From: an uncultured cyanobacterium | Lineage (GTDB): Bacteria > Cyanobacteriota > Cyanobacteriia > PCC-6307 > Cyanobiaceae | Reading direction: 5' to 3' | Assembly: GCA_903934745.1 (NCBI GenBank) | Contig: CAIZOZ010000443.1 | Span: 1-20,164 of the forward strand | Length of the DNA stretch: 20,164 nt | Part shown: positions 7,675-15,791 of the stretch, one piece after another | Layout of the letters: each line of letters opens with the position of its first letter | How positions within the stretch are numbered: the stretch's first letter is position 1 | Translations under genes and position numbers: made by a program | The notes under the pieces: generated by a model | Seen by the model: only the letters and a program-made list of their open reading frames with translations | Told to the model about the DNA's origin: nothing | Database searches by the model: none

Positions 7675-8037
7675 CTAGGTGGGCCCCCGCTCCGCGAGGC
7701 TGTAGTGCGCGCAGCACGCACAGGGCCCCTCGGGCAGCACGGCGCAGCGCAGCAGGGGACTGCGGGCGTTGAAGCGGCAGCTGGGGTCACCGATCACCCA
7801 TTGGCCCTGCCAGTGGCGGGCCTCTGCGGGTTGTTGTTCGGTTTTCACCTGCAGCGCCACCGCCACCAGCTCATAGCGCCCCTGGCGTAGCCGATAGCGA
7901 TGGCGGCGCTGCAGCACCAGGTAACTGTCCCCCGCATGGTGGATCCATCGACCTGGAAAGGGCACCTCACTGAGCCCAGTCACCTCCAGGCGGCTGATCA
8001 GATGATCATCCTCAATCTGGCGCAGTTCAATCTCCAT
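7675..8037 (-). CDS. Cys-rich cyanobacterial protein, DUF6464-like
   Basis: A 120-aa protein that I place, from memory of the family pattern, in the cyanobacterial DUF6464 group. The hallmark is the C-terminal stretch GDPSCRFNARSP, followed by LRCA and GPCACC. The cysteines at 87, 98, 106 and 109 (plus 108) could bind a zinc ion or an iron-sulfur centre. The N-terminal half (about 1-65) is beta-rich with a run of basic residues (QRRHRYRLRQGRYEL). There is no signal peptide or membrane helix. The ATG at 8035-8037 lacks a clear Shine-Dalgarno. The gene ends 18 bases before the DEAD-box helicase, hinting at an RNA-related role, though this is inference from neighbourhood alone. Confidence 0.75.
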   Translation of the reverse strand: MEIELRQIEDDHLISRLEVTGLSEVPFPGRWIHHAGDSYLVLQRRHRYRLRQGRYELVAVALQVKTEQQPAEARHWQGQWVIGDPSCRFNARSPLLRCAVLPEGPCACCAHYSLAERGPT

Positions 8038-8110
8038 GGTGGTTGAGTTTGAGTTGCAATCAGATCTATGGCGTTGAGATCAGTGAAGATCAGAACATGC
8101 TGGTCAGCTG

Positions 8111-8158
8111 AGTGCTGGTGTGGTCAGTGCTGGTCTGGTCCGTGACGATCAGTGCTGG
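8111..8158. repeat. 15-bp tandem repeat plus a third partial copy
   Basis: Two adjacent 15-bp units (8111-8125 and 8126-8140) match at 14 of 15 positions, AGTGCTGGTGTGGTC and AGTGCTGGTCTGGTC. A third copy of the AGTGCTGG core is at 8151-8158, and extra TGGTC and GATCAG words lie within 8078-8155. The repeats fill the 163-base gap between the terC-family gene and the DUF6464-like gene, in what would be the 5' leader of the latter. They may be a repeat operator or simple slippage. Confidence 0.6.
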
Positions 8159-8200
8159 CTGGGTGTCCAGGTTGGGTGGCTGGCGAAAAAACAAGCCGGT

Positions 8201-8968
8201 TCAGGCGCCATCGCCGCCGTTCAAGGGCTGGGGCGCCTCCACCAGCTCCGGGGCCTCCCGCACCGAAAAGCCCCAGGCGAACAGCCCGACCACAACCAGC
8301 AGCAGGCTCCATTCCGGCACATTCAGCTGCGGTAGAGCCAGACGGATCAGCAGCCGGATGCCGACGAAGCCCACCGCCAGATAACCCGCCGTTTCGAGAT
8401 GGCGGTAGACCTCCAGCCAGCGGATGAACAGCCCGGCGGTGAGTCGCAGCGCCAGCACACCGATCACACCACCGGCCATCACCAAGGGCAGGCGATCGGT
8501 GACGGCGACCGCTGCCGCCACACTGTCGAGCGAAAAGGCCAGATCGGTGAAAGCCAGGGTGGTCACCACGGAGAGCAGGGAGACGCCCACCAAACTCTTG
8601 TCCTTGTCCTGGTCAGCCTCTTCAGCTTCTGATGCCTCCCCCTGGCGAAGGCTGAGTAAGTGGTTGCCACACAGCCACAGCAGATAGCCCGAGGCCAGCA
8701 ACTGCAGGGGCCAGGCATCCAGCACCCAGCGGGCCGCCAGAATCAGGCCCAGACGCAGGACCAAGGCCAGCAACAGGCCGATGTTCAGGGCCTGTCGCTG
8801 GCGATCCGGGTCGTGCAGACGGCGTGAAATGGCCGCCAGGGCAATGGCATTGTCGGCCGAAAGCACCGCTTCCAGCGCCACAAGCAAAGGCAGCAACAGC
8901 AACACTTCGCGCCACTGGTCAGCGTCCTGGATCAGGGTTGTCAGGGATGGAGCCAGTTCCGCTTCCAT
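8201..8968 (-). CDS. TerC family integral membrane protein
   Basis: A 255-aa polytopic membrane protein of the TerC family (PF03741), related to tellurite-resistance TerC, the plant thylakoid TERC protein and bacterial manganese exporters. Family signatures: LEAVLSADNAIAL in the first helix (E33, D39, N40) and FTDLAFSLDSVAA in a middle helix (D142, D148), acidic positions expected to bind a metal ion. About seven membrane segments are visible, with a highly acidic loop at 111-123. The ATG at 8966-8968 starts the protein just ahead of the conserved helix; longer frames upstream would run into the divergent gene at 9044. The 75-base gap to that gene must hold both promoters, but no clear box is seen. 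Substrate is not decided by sequence; metal export or thylakoid membrane-protein insertion are the candidates. Confidence 0.9.
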   Translation of the reverse strand: MEAELAPSLTTLIQDADQWREVLLLLPLLVALEAVLSADNAIALAAISRRLHDPDRQRQALNIGLLLALVLRLGLILAARWVLDAWPLQLLASGYLLWLCGNHLLSLRQGEASEAEEADQDKDKSLVGVSLLSVVTTLAFTDLAFSLDSVAAAVAVTDRLPLVMAGGVIGVLALRLTAGLFIRWLEVYRHLETAGYLAVGFVGIRLLIRLALPQLNVPEWSLLLVVVGLFAWGFSVREAPELVEAPQPLNGGDGA

Positions 8969-9043
8969 CGCGTTGGAGTCGCTGGGCAGCGAACAAGGTT
9001 GGGCCTCAACATAGGGATCCACCCCAGGCACCAGGTGTCGAGC

Positions 9044-10093
9044 ATGGAGCTGAAAACCCAACTGGTGCATGCCGAATCGGGCCGTCGGGTGGTGGAGGTG
9101 CAGGCCTTCGACGGCAGCCGACTGCTGGGCAGCGCCCTCGGGGAGGCGGCGGATGCCGAACAGGCCGAAGATCGGGCCCGGCAGCGCTTGCTGGCCCACC
9201 TGGCCCAGTCCGCTGCTCCTCCAGCAGCCGTCACGGCAACCGCGGGCCCGCAAGCCACTGGCTCGGAGGCCGCCATCTCTGGCGCCTCTGCCGTGATCCG
9301 ACGGAGCGGGGTCGTGCCCCCTGCCGCGACGGACCGTGGAGCCCTATCTCCAACCGTGTTGCCCGCTGCGTTGCCGTTGAGGCCCCAGTCGCTGCCGGAG
9401 TTCCTGACCCCACCATCCCTGCCTCGCAGCCTGAATCAGCCGGAGCTGGCCAGGCGGGACCCTCCAGCCGAGGCCATCCAGGCCGGCGTGACCGACCGTT
9501 CGGCTGGCTCAGAGCGAGCGCATGAGACTGAGCTTCCCACCGGGAGCAACCATCCAGTCGACTCCCCGGCCGGGCCGCCCCGCCTTCGCCCGGCTCTGCC
9601 CACCAGCGTTGTGCTCCCCCGCCAGGTGGCTGAGCCAGCGTCCAACCTGCCGGCCTTGCCCCAGGAGCCGCCTCCGGATCCGGAGGACTGGAGCAGCGAT
9701 CTGGCGGCCCTGGAGCTGCATCTACGGCGCCTGGGCTGGGACCGGGAGCAGGAGGCCGTCTACTTGCAACGTGCCTTTGGCCATCCGAGTCGCAACCGCC
9801 TCACCAACTACAGCGATCTTCAGGCTTATCTGGTTGTCCTGGCGGGGCTGGGCGCTGGCAGTGAGGCCGCCACGGCCGCCGTGCCGCTGCGGCGCAGCGA
9901 GCTCCTCACCCAGTGCGAGGCCCTGCTGGCCCAGCTGGGCTGGAACGCGGATCAGGGGCGGGCCTTGCTGGAGCGCGAACTTCAGGTTGCCAGTCGCCAG
10001 CAGTTGAACGACCAACAACTGCTGCACTTCAACATGCTGCTGGAGAGTGAAATGCTGGCGGCACTCCCCAGCCAGGCCCCGGTCGTACCCTGA
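9044..10093 (+). CDS. Unrecognised protein with duplicated LGW helical module
   Basis: A 349-aa soluble protein with three parts. Residues 1-54 form a compact domain (VVEVQAFDGSRLLGSALGEA, then a helix rich in AEQAEDRARQRL) that recalls the strand-strand-helix end of a double-stranded-RNA-binding fold. Residues about 55-212 are a Pro/Ala/Ser-rich linker of low complexity. Residues about 218-335 hold two copies of one module, aligned without gaps at an offset of 68: LGW at 230-232 and 298-300, SR at 249-250 and 317-318, Leu at 253 and 321. The start at 9044 has AGGTG at 9033-9037 upstream; an upstream start at 8999 is less likely. It ends 26 bases before gap1 and may be cotranscribed with it. 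Function unknown; the nucleic-acid idea is inference from pattern only. Confidence 0.85.
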   Translation: MELKTQLVHAESGRRVVEVQAFDGSRLLGSALGEAADAEQAEDRARQRLLAHLAQSAAPPAAVTATAGPQATGSEAAISGASAVIRRSGVVPPAATDRGALSPTVLPAALPLRPQSLPEFLTPPSLPRSLNQPELARRDPPAEAIQAGVTDRSAGSERAHETELPTGSNHPVDSPAGPPRLRPALPTSVVLPRQVAEPASNLPALPQEPPPDPEDWSSDLAALELHLRRLGWDREQEAVYLQRAFGHPSRNRLTNYSDLQAYLVVLAGLGAGSEAATAAVPLRRSELLTQCEALLAQLGWNADQGRALLERELQVASRQQLNDQQLLHFNMLLESEMLAALPSQAPVVP

Positions 10094-10119
10094 GACCCTG
10101 CTCTTCTTTGATTCAGTCC

Positions 10120-11121
10120 ATGGCCATTCAAGTCGGCATCAATGGTTTCGGACGCATCGGCCGTCTGGTGTTCCGCCGGGCCTGCGAACTCGAGGACATC
10201 GAGATCGTGGCGATCAACGATCTGATTGATGTCGATTACATCGCCTACATGCTCCGCTACGACTCCACCCATGGCCGCTTCCAGGGCACGGTGGAAGTGC
10301 TCAATGGCGCCCTGGTTGTCAACGGCCGTTCGATTCGCATCAGTGCTGAGCGAGATCCCGCCAACCTGAACTGGAGCGAGGCTGGTGTGGACACCGTGCT
10401 CGAATCCACCGGCTTTTTCCTCACCGATGAAGCGGCCCGCCAACACTTGCAGGCCGGCGCCAACAAGGTGGTGATGTCGGCTCCCTCCAAAGACGACACG
10501 CCGATGTTCGTGATGGGGGTGAATCACCGCAGCTATGCCGGCCAGGCGATCGTCTCGAATGCCTCCTGCACCACCAACTGCTTGGCACCACTCGCCAAGG
10601 TGCTGCACGACAACTTCGGCATTCGCGAAGGATTGATGACCACGGTGCACGCCACCACCGCCACCCAGAAAACGGTTGATAGTCCCTCGGTGAAGGATTG
10701 GCGTGGCGGGCGCGGCGCCGCCCAGAACATCATCCCCTCGTCCACCGGAGCCGCCAAGGCGGTGGGTCGGGTGATCCCGGCGCTCAACGGCAAGCTCACC
10801 GGCATGGCTTTTCGAGTGCCCACCCCCAACGTTTCGGTGGTGGATCTGACCGTGAATCTGGAGCGGCCCACCAGCTATGAGGCGGTGAAACAGGCCATGC
10901 AGGCTGCCGCCAACGGTGAACTGGCCGGCATCCTCGGCTACACCGAGGACGAGGTGGTTTCCAGCGACTTCCTCGGCCAGTCCTGTACCTCGATTTTTGA
11001 TGCCGGTGCCGGCATTGCCCTGAGCCCCACCTTCATGAAGGTGGTCTCCTGGTACGACAACGAGTGGGGCTATTCCTGCAAGTGCCTCGATCTGATCCGC
11101 CACATGGCCAGCCACGGCTGA
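10120..11121 (+). CDS. gap1: NAD-type glyceraldehyde-3-phosphate dehydrogenase (GapA/Gap1 type)
   Basis: Oxidises and phosphorylates glyceraldehyde-3-phosphate in glycolysis, in the cytoplasm. The 333-aa product has the Rossmann motif INGFGRIGR (7-15), catalytic C150 in SNASCTTNC, and H177. It follows the E. coli GapA pattern closely (AINDLIDVDYIAYMLRYDST; KDWRGGRGAAQNIIPSS) and lacks the Calvin-cycle Gap2 pattern around the cofactor site; D34 favours NAD. Cyanobacteria commonly carry Gap1 for catabolism alongside Gap2 for photosynthesis. The start taken is ATG at 10120, giving the normal MAIQVGINGFGR; TTG at 10108 is an alternative with no Shine-Dalgarno either. The 21 bases to the convergent gene carry an imperfect inverted repeat (about 11128-11152) that may end both transcripts. 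Confidence 0.93.
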   Translation: MAIQVGINGFGRIGRLVFRRACELEDIEIVAINDLIDVDYIAYMLRYDSTHGRFQGTVEVLNGALVVNGRSIRISAERDPANLNWSEAGVDTVLESTGFFLTDEAARQHLQAGANKVVMSAPSKDDTPMFVMGVNHRSYAGQAIVSNASCTTNCLAPLAKVLHDNFGIREGLMTTVHATTATQKTVDSPSVKDWRGGRGAAQNIIPSSTGAAKAVGRVIPALNGKLTGMAFRVPTPNVSVVDLTVNLERPTSYEAVKQAMQAAANGELAGILGYTEDEVVSSDFLGQSCTSIFDAGAGIALSPTFMKVVSWYDNEWGYSCKCLDLIRHMASHG

Positions 11122-11142
11122 GGATCTCCGCTGCAGGTGTCG

Positions 11143-11913
11143 TCAGCTGCGGCCTTGGCGGCAGTGTCGCTTCACCAGGGCCAGGCCGACCGCGAGCTGA
11201 TCCTGGTGGGCGTAGGCCTCCAGTTCCAGCGCTTTCTCCGTCTCGCTGACACCGGCATAGAGGGGTTCCTCTAGCTGGGCCGCCAGGGCTGGCGTCAGGG
11301 TCACAGTGATGCCCAGCAGCCGGGGAGCAACGTCCAGGCCCCCAGCCGCACAACTCTGGGCCACATGGATGGCCTCATGGTTCAGCACCCGGGCGAACTC
11401 CACACTGCCGCGACCTGGCACATCGGGGCGGATGCGCAGACTGCGCTGCTGGTGATCCCATTCCGCCGCAGCCCCCCTTTTGATCGGCTCCCGCAAGAGC
11501 ACGACCACTCCACTGCTCTGCAGCAGGCCGAGCAGGTCGGCGATCGCCCGACGTTCGGCGAGATGGCTGGGGGGATCGAGGATCAGGGCTCGGATCTCGG
11601 CGATCGAGAGTTCCGGATCCCCCGGCCGACGTTTGTACAGGTAGCGGACTCTGCCGTCACTGAGGGATTCAGCTTTGGGCACCCAGTCCCGATCAGCCTT
11701 TTCCAGCTTGGACAACAGGCTCGGCTGGCTCAGGAACTCGCCCCTGGCGGACGGCGCCGCAGGCCGTTGACGGGGATCCTCCTGACCCTGTACCAACCGC
11801 AGCAGCCGGGGGGGACGCACGGTCAGCACCGCCGCTTCGCGCAGCAAATCCGGCAGGGCGGCCACAACCAGCGCCAGAGTCACCAGGCCCAAGGTGAGCC
11901 AGCAGCGCTTCAT
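11143..11913 (-). CDS. Membrane-anchored or secreted protein with HEAIH metallopeptidase-like motif
   Basis: A 256-aa protein I do not recognise as a named family. Residues 1-21 (MKRCWLTLGLVTLALVVAAL) are a signal peptide or N-terminal anchor. A basic Pro-rich linker follows, then a domain from about 75 to 250. It has HEAIH at 179-183, a match to the zinc-binding HExxH helix in a suitable context (RVLNHEAIHVAQ). The helix ALELEAYAHQ at 228-237 could give the third, glutamate ligand (E230 or E232), as in gluzincins. Target compartment would be periplasm, lumen or membrane surface. The start at 11911-11913 gives the signal sequence first; 11952 is a longer alternative. It is convergent with gap1 and divergent from mfd, 107 bases apart. 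Enzyme activity is inference. Confidence 0.82.
   Translation of the reverse strand: MKRCWLTLGLVTLALVVAALPDLLREAAVLTVRPPRLLRLVQGQEDPRQRPAAPSARGEFLSQPSLLSKLEKADRDWVPKAESLSDGRVRYLYKRRPGDPELSIAEIRALILDPPSHLAERRAIADLLGLLQSSGVVVLLREPIKRGAAAEWDHQQRSLRIRPDVPGRGSVEFARVLNHEAIHVAQSCAAGGLDVAPRLLGITVTLTPALAAQLEEPLYAGVSETEKALELEAYAHQDQLAVGLALVKRHCRQGRS
11540..11547. repeat. Single HIP1 octamer GCGATCGC
   Basis: One exact copy of the HIP1 palindrome GCGATCGC, highly iterated in many cyanobacterial genomes, lies inside the HEAIH-protein gene. I noticed no other exact copy in about 20 kb, so the genome may not be HIP1-rich, in keeping with picocyanobacteria. Confidence 0.6.
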
Positions 11914-12020
11914 GCCAAGGAGAAGGCAGTTCACATCCCAGCATGTCGGCATCGAGGCTGATCGGGCGACAGCCGCGGGCGGCAGTTGCGAGGATCTGCA
12001 GAACTGCTTCCCTGCCGCCC

Positions 12021-15000
12021 ATGCCCCTTTCCGCCCTGGTGCGCCAGCTTCAGCAGGTGCCCCTCACCGGTGAGGTGGCTGCCCGGATGGAGCGCAGTGA
12101 GCGGCTGCGGCTCAGTGGCGCCGGTCGGGGTGCCCGGGCCCTGATCGCCAGTGCCCTGGCCGCCCAGGCGGGGTCGCCATTGCTGGTGATCGTGCCGACC
12201 CTGGAGGAGGCGGGTCGCTGGGCCGCCTTGCTGGAGCTGATGGGCTGGAAATCCAGCCAGCTCTATCCCACCAGCGAAGGCTCCCCCTATGAACCCTTTG
12301 ACCCCACCAGTGAGATCACCTGGGGCCAGTTGCAGGTGCTGGCTGAACTGATTGCCAGCGGCGGCGCTGGCACCAATGGCAGCGGTATGGCCATCGTCGC
12401 CACCGAGCGGGCACTCCAGCCCCACCTGCCGCCCCCCGAGGCGCTCGCGGCCCAGTGTCTCAGCCTGCGCAAGGGCCAGATCGTCGATCTCGAGGCGCTG
12501 GGTCACACGCTCACCCACCTCGGCTACGAGCGAGTGCCGACGATCGAGCAGGAGGGCCACTGGAGCCGCCGCGGCGACATTGTTGATCTCTATCCGGTCA
12601 GCGCCGAGCTGCCGGTGCGGCTGGAGTTCTTCGGCGACGCTCTGGAAAAGCTGCGCGAGTTCGATCCGGCCAGCCAGCGCTCCCTCGATCCGATCGAGCT
12701 CGTTCACCTCACCCCTACCAGTCACGCGCCTCTGGTGGCCGAGGCCTTGCGGGAGCAGATGCCGGCTGAACTGGAGCAGCTGCTGAGTCCCGAGGCCCTC
12801 GAGCAGCTGCTGGAGGGGGGCACTCCCGAGGGAATGCGCCGGCTGATGGGTCTGGCCTGGCAGCGGCCCGCCAGCCTGCTCGACTATCTGCCCGACCACT
12901 GTCTGGTGGCCGTCGATGAGCGCCGCCACTGCCTGGCTCACGGCCAGCAGTGGTTTGACCATGCCCAGGATCATCTCCAGGAGCAACAGCTGCCCGCCCT
13001 GCCGGGTTCGCTGCATCGCCCGCCCCAGCTGGCTCTGGCTGAGGCTGAACGCTTCCGCGGCTTCGACCTGGCCGAGCTGCATGAAACCGACCGGCACCTC
13101 AACAGTTTCGATCTGGCCAGCCGCTCGGTGCCGGCCCATCCCAATCAGTTCGGCAAGTTGGCGGGCCTGATCAAGGGCTTTCAGGCGGAGCGGGCGCGGG
13201 TGTGGCTGCTCTCGGCCCAGCCCTCGCGGGCTGTGGCCCTGCTGGAGGAACACGACTGCATCACCCGCTTCGTGCCCAACCCCGGCGACGCCCCGGCGAT
13301 CGAGCGGCTGATCGAGCAGAACACGCCGGTGGCGCTCAAAACCAGAGGCACGGCCGAGCTTGAAGGGCTGCAGCTGCCGGCCTGGAAGTTGGTGCTGCTC
13401 ACCGACCGGGAGTTCTTCGGCCAGCACAGCCTCACCGCCGCGGGCTATGTACGGCGGCGGCGACGGGCGGCCAGCCGCACCGTGGATCCGCTGAAGATGC
13501 TGCCGGGGGACTTCGTGGTGCATCGCAACCACGGCATCGGTCGCTTCCTGAAGCTGGAAAAACTAGCGATTGGTGGCGAATCCCGCGACTACCTGGTGGT
13601 GCAATACGCCGATGGCCTGCTGCGGGTGGCGGCGGATCAACTGGGCAGCCTGGGCCGTTACCGCGCCACCAGCGACCAGCCCCCGGAGCTGAACCGCATG
13701 GGCGGCACGGCCTGGACCAAAGCCAAGGAGCGGGCCCAGAAGGCCATCCGCAGGGTGGCGATGGATCTGGTCAAGCTCTATGCGGAGCGCCACAAGTCGC
13801 CCGGCTTCGCCTTCCCCGCCGATGGCCCCTGGCAGAGCGAACTGGAGGATTCCTTCCCCTACGAACCCACGCCGGATCAGAGCAAGGCGATCATCGAAGT
13901 GAAACGCGATATGGAGCGCCCCCAGCCGATGGACCGGCTGGTCTGTGGCGATGTCGGCTTCGGCAAGACCGAGGTGGCGATTCGGGCGATCTTCAAGGCG
14001 GTGACCGCCGGCAAGCAATGTGCGCTGCTGGCGCCCACCACGGTGCTGGCCCAGCAGCACTGGCGCACCCTCAGTGAGCGCTTCGCCCCCTATCCGCTCA
14101 AGGTGGCCCTGCTCAACCGCTTCCGCACGGCGGCGGAGCGGCGCACGATTCTGGAGGGGCTGGAAAAGGGCCATGTGGATGTGGTGGTGGGCACCCACCA
14201 GCTGCTGGGCAAGGGCACCAGTTTCAAGGAGCTGGGGCTGCTGGTGGTGGACGAAGAACAGCGGTTTGGTGTCAACCAGAAGGAAAAAATCAAGGCGCTG
14301 CGTAAGGACGTGGATGTGCTCACCCTCTCGGCCACGCCGATTCCCCGCACCCTCTACATGAGCCTCTCAGGCGTGCGCGAGATGAGCCTGATCACCACCC
14401 CGCCGCCGCTGCGCCGGCCGATCAAGACCCACCTGGCCGCCCTCGATGAGGAGGCGGTGCGCAGCGCCATTCGCCAGGAGCTCGATCGTGGCGGTCAGAT
14501 CTTCTATGTGGTGCCAAGGGTGGAGGGTATTGACGATGTGGCAGAACAACTGCGCCAGATGTTGCCGGGCCTGAGGTTGTTAGTGGCTCACGGCCAGATG
14601 GCCGAAGGCGAACTGGAGAGCGCCATGGTGGCCTTCAATGCCGGCGAGGCCGATCTGATGCTCTGCACCACGATCATCGAATCGGGCCTCGACATTCCGC
14701 GGGTAAACACGATCCTGGTGGAGGATGCCCATAAGTTCGGCCTAGCCCAGCTCTATCAATTGCGCGGCCGGGTGGGCCGCAGCGGCATCCAGGCCCACGC
14801 CTGGCTGTTCTATCCCGGTGAGGCGTCATTGAGCGAAGCGGCGCGCCAGCGCCTGCGGGCGATTCAGGAGTTCGCCCAGCTGGGCAGCGGCTATCAGCTG
14901 GCCATGCGCGACATGGAGATCCGTGGCGTCGGCAACCTGCTGGGGGTGGAGCAGAGCGGCCAGATGGAAACGATCGGCTTCGATCTTTATATGGAGATGC

Positions 15001-15581
15001 TGCAGGAGTGCCTGGCCGAGATTCAGGGCCAGGACATCCCGGCGGTGGATGACACCCAGATTGATCTGCCGATCACTGCCTTCATCCCCGGCGACTGGAT
15101 CACCGAAAACGACGAGAAGATCGCCGCCTATCGCGCCGCCGCCGACTGCAGTAGCAACGAAAGCCTGGTGGAATTGGCGGCTGGCTGGGTGGATCGCTAT
15201 GGCGCCATCCCAGCCCCGGTGCAATCGCTGTTGCTGCTCATGCAGCTCAAGTTGCTGGCCAAGCGCTGTGGTTTCTCGCGCATCAAGCCGGACAAGCCCA
15301 ACATCGCCTTGGAAACACCGATGGAGGAGCCCGCCTTCCGCCTGCTGCGCCAGGGATTGCCTCAGCATCTGCACGGCCGTTTTGTCTATCAGGCCGGAAC
15401 TGGCAGCACCGCCAAGGTGCTGGCTCGCGGCCTGGGGGCGCTGCCCGTCGACAAACAGCTCGAGCAATTGATGGAGTGGCTCGCCGCGATGGCGGAGCGG
15501 CTGCCGGGGGCTGATGGGCTGAGCAGCGAGCAGCGGTCCAAGGCCGAAGCGGTCATGAACGAGGCTGTGCTCAGGGTTTGA
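12021..15581 (+). CDS. mfd: Transcription-repair coupling factor
   Basis: ATP-driven translocase that removes RNA polymerase stalled at DNA damage and recruits UvrA for transcription-coupled repair. The 1186-aa product (E. coli Mfd is 1148) has the N-terminal UvrB-like region (about 1-350). The RNA-polymerase-interacting region follows (near 495-560, LPGDFVVHRNHGIGRF onward). The helicase core has motif I GDVGFGKT at 643-650, DEEQ at 744-747, the SATPIPRTLYM segment, and the LYQLRGRVGR motif, followed by the TRG-type translocation region and the C-terminal autoinhibitory domain. The ATG at 12021 gives the usual MPLSALVRQLQQ start; an upstream ATG at 11943 would overlap the divergent gene's possible longer start and adds no conserved sequence. 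No strong Shine-Dalgarno is visible. The 3' flank to 15760 holds no convincing gene. Confidence 0.96.
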   Translation: MPLSALVRQLQQVPLTGEVAARMERSERLRLSGAGRGARALIASALAAQAGSPLLVIVPTLEEAGRWAALLELMGWKSSQLYPTSEGSPYEPFDPTSEITWGQLQVLAELIASGGAGTNGSGMAIVATERALQPHLPPPEALAAQCLSLRKGQIVDLEALGHTLTHLGYERVPTIEQEGHWSRRGDIVDLYPVSAELPVRLEFFGDALEKLREFDPASQRSLDPIELVHLTPTSHAPLVAEALREQMPAELEQLLSPEALEQLLEGGTPEGMRRLMGLAWQRPASLLDYLPDHCLVAVDERRHCLAHGQQWFDHAQDHLQEQQLPALPGSLHRPPQLALAEAERFRGFDLAELHETDRHLNSFDLASRSVPAHPNQFGKLAGLIKGFQAERARVWLLSAQPSRAVALLEEHDCITRFVPNPGDAPAIERLIEQNTPVALKTRGTAELEGLQLPAWKLVLLTDREFFGQHSLTAAGYVRRRRRAASRTVDPLKMLPGDFVVHRNHGIGRFLKLEKLAIGGESRDYLVVQYADGLLRVAADQLGSLGRYRATSDQPPELNRMGGTAWTKAKERAQKAIRRVAMDLVKLYAERHKSPGFAFPADGPWQSELEDSFPYEPTPDQSKAIIEVKRDMERPQPMDRLVCGDVGFGKTEVAIRAIFKAVTAGKQCALLAPTTVLAQQHWRTLSERFAPYPLKVALLNRFRTAAERRTILEGLEKGHVDVVVGTHQLLGKGTSFKELGLLVVDEEQRFGVNQKEKIKALRKDVDVLTLSATPIPRTLYMSLSGVREMSLITTPPPLRRPIKTHLAALDEEAVRSAIRQELDRGGQIFYVVPRVEGIDDVAEQLRQMLPGLRLLVAHGQMAEGELESAMVAFNAGEADLMLCTTIIESGLDIPRVNTILVEDAHKFGLAQLYQLRGRVGRSGIQAHAWLFYPGEASLSEAARQRLRAIQEFAQLGSGYQLAMRDMEIRGVGNLLGVEQSGQMETIGFDLYMEMLQECLAEIQGQDIPAVDDTQIDLPITAFIPGDWITENDEKIAAYRAAADCSSNESLVELAAGWVDRYGAIPAPVQSLLLLMQLKLLAKRCGFSRIKPDKPNIALETPMEEPAFRLLRQGLPQHLHGRFVYQAGTGSTAKVLARGLGALPVDKQLEQLMEWLAAMAERLPGADGLSSEQRSKAEAVMNEAVLRV

Positions 15582-15760
15582 AGCCTGCCAAGCGACACCC
15601 CACCTGGCTTGATCCGACCTCGATCTCGACTTCGGCACCCACCAGCCTCGGGGGGACAAGCAGAAGATGCTGATCTTTGAGCCGAACCTGCCCAAGGTCT
15701 GTGAACTGAGGTGGTCTGGCTTTTCCGAACCAGGACGACCCGCTTCCCTCAAAAGTTCGT

Positions 15761-15766
15761 TACAAT
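15761..15766 (+). promoter_or_regulatory. -10 box TACAAT for the small single-helix protein
   Basis: TACAAT lies within GTTACAATCC, close to the sigma-70 consensus. Transcription would begin near 15773, leaving a leader of about 20 bases before the ATG at 15792. No good -35 is seen at the expected distance. Confidence 0.45.
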
Positions 15767-15791
15767 CCGTTCGGAACCGTTACTGAGCGAC

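Noticed and set aside
8111..8158. Possible CRISPR-like array
   Set aside because: The units are only 15 bp, directly abutting with no spacers, and no cas gene is in the window.
9982..11115. Minus-strand open frame of 377 codons opposite gap1
   Set aside because: Antisense to a fully conserved GAPDH; the His/Gly-rich product is not protein-like.
11931..13532. Minus-strand open frame of 533 codons opposite mfd
   Set aside because: Gln/Gly/His-rich composition typical of an antisense shadow; mfd on the plus strand is certain.
15667..15786. 39-codon plus-strand frame after mfd (starting MLIFEPNLPK)
   Set aside because: No Shine-Dalgarno, and its end overlaps the likely -10 box and leader of the 56-aa gene.
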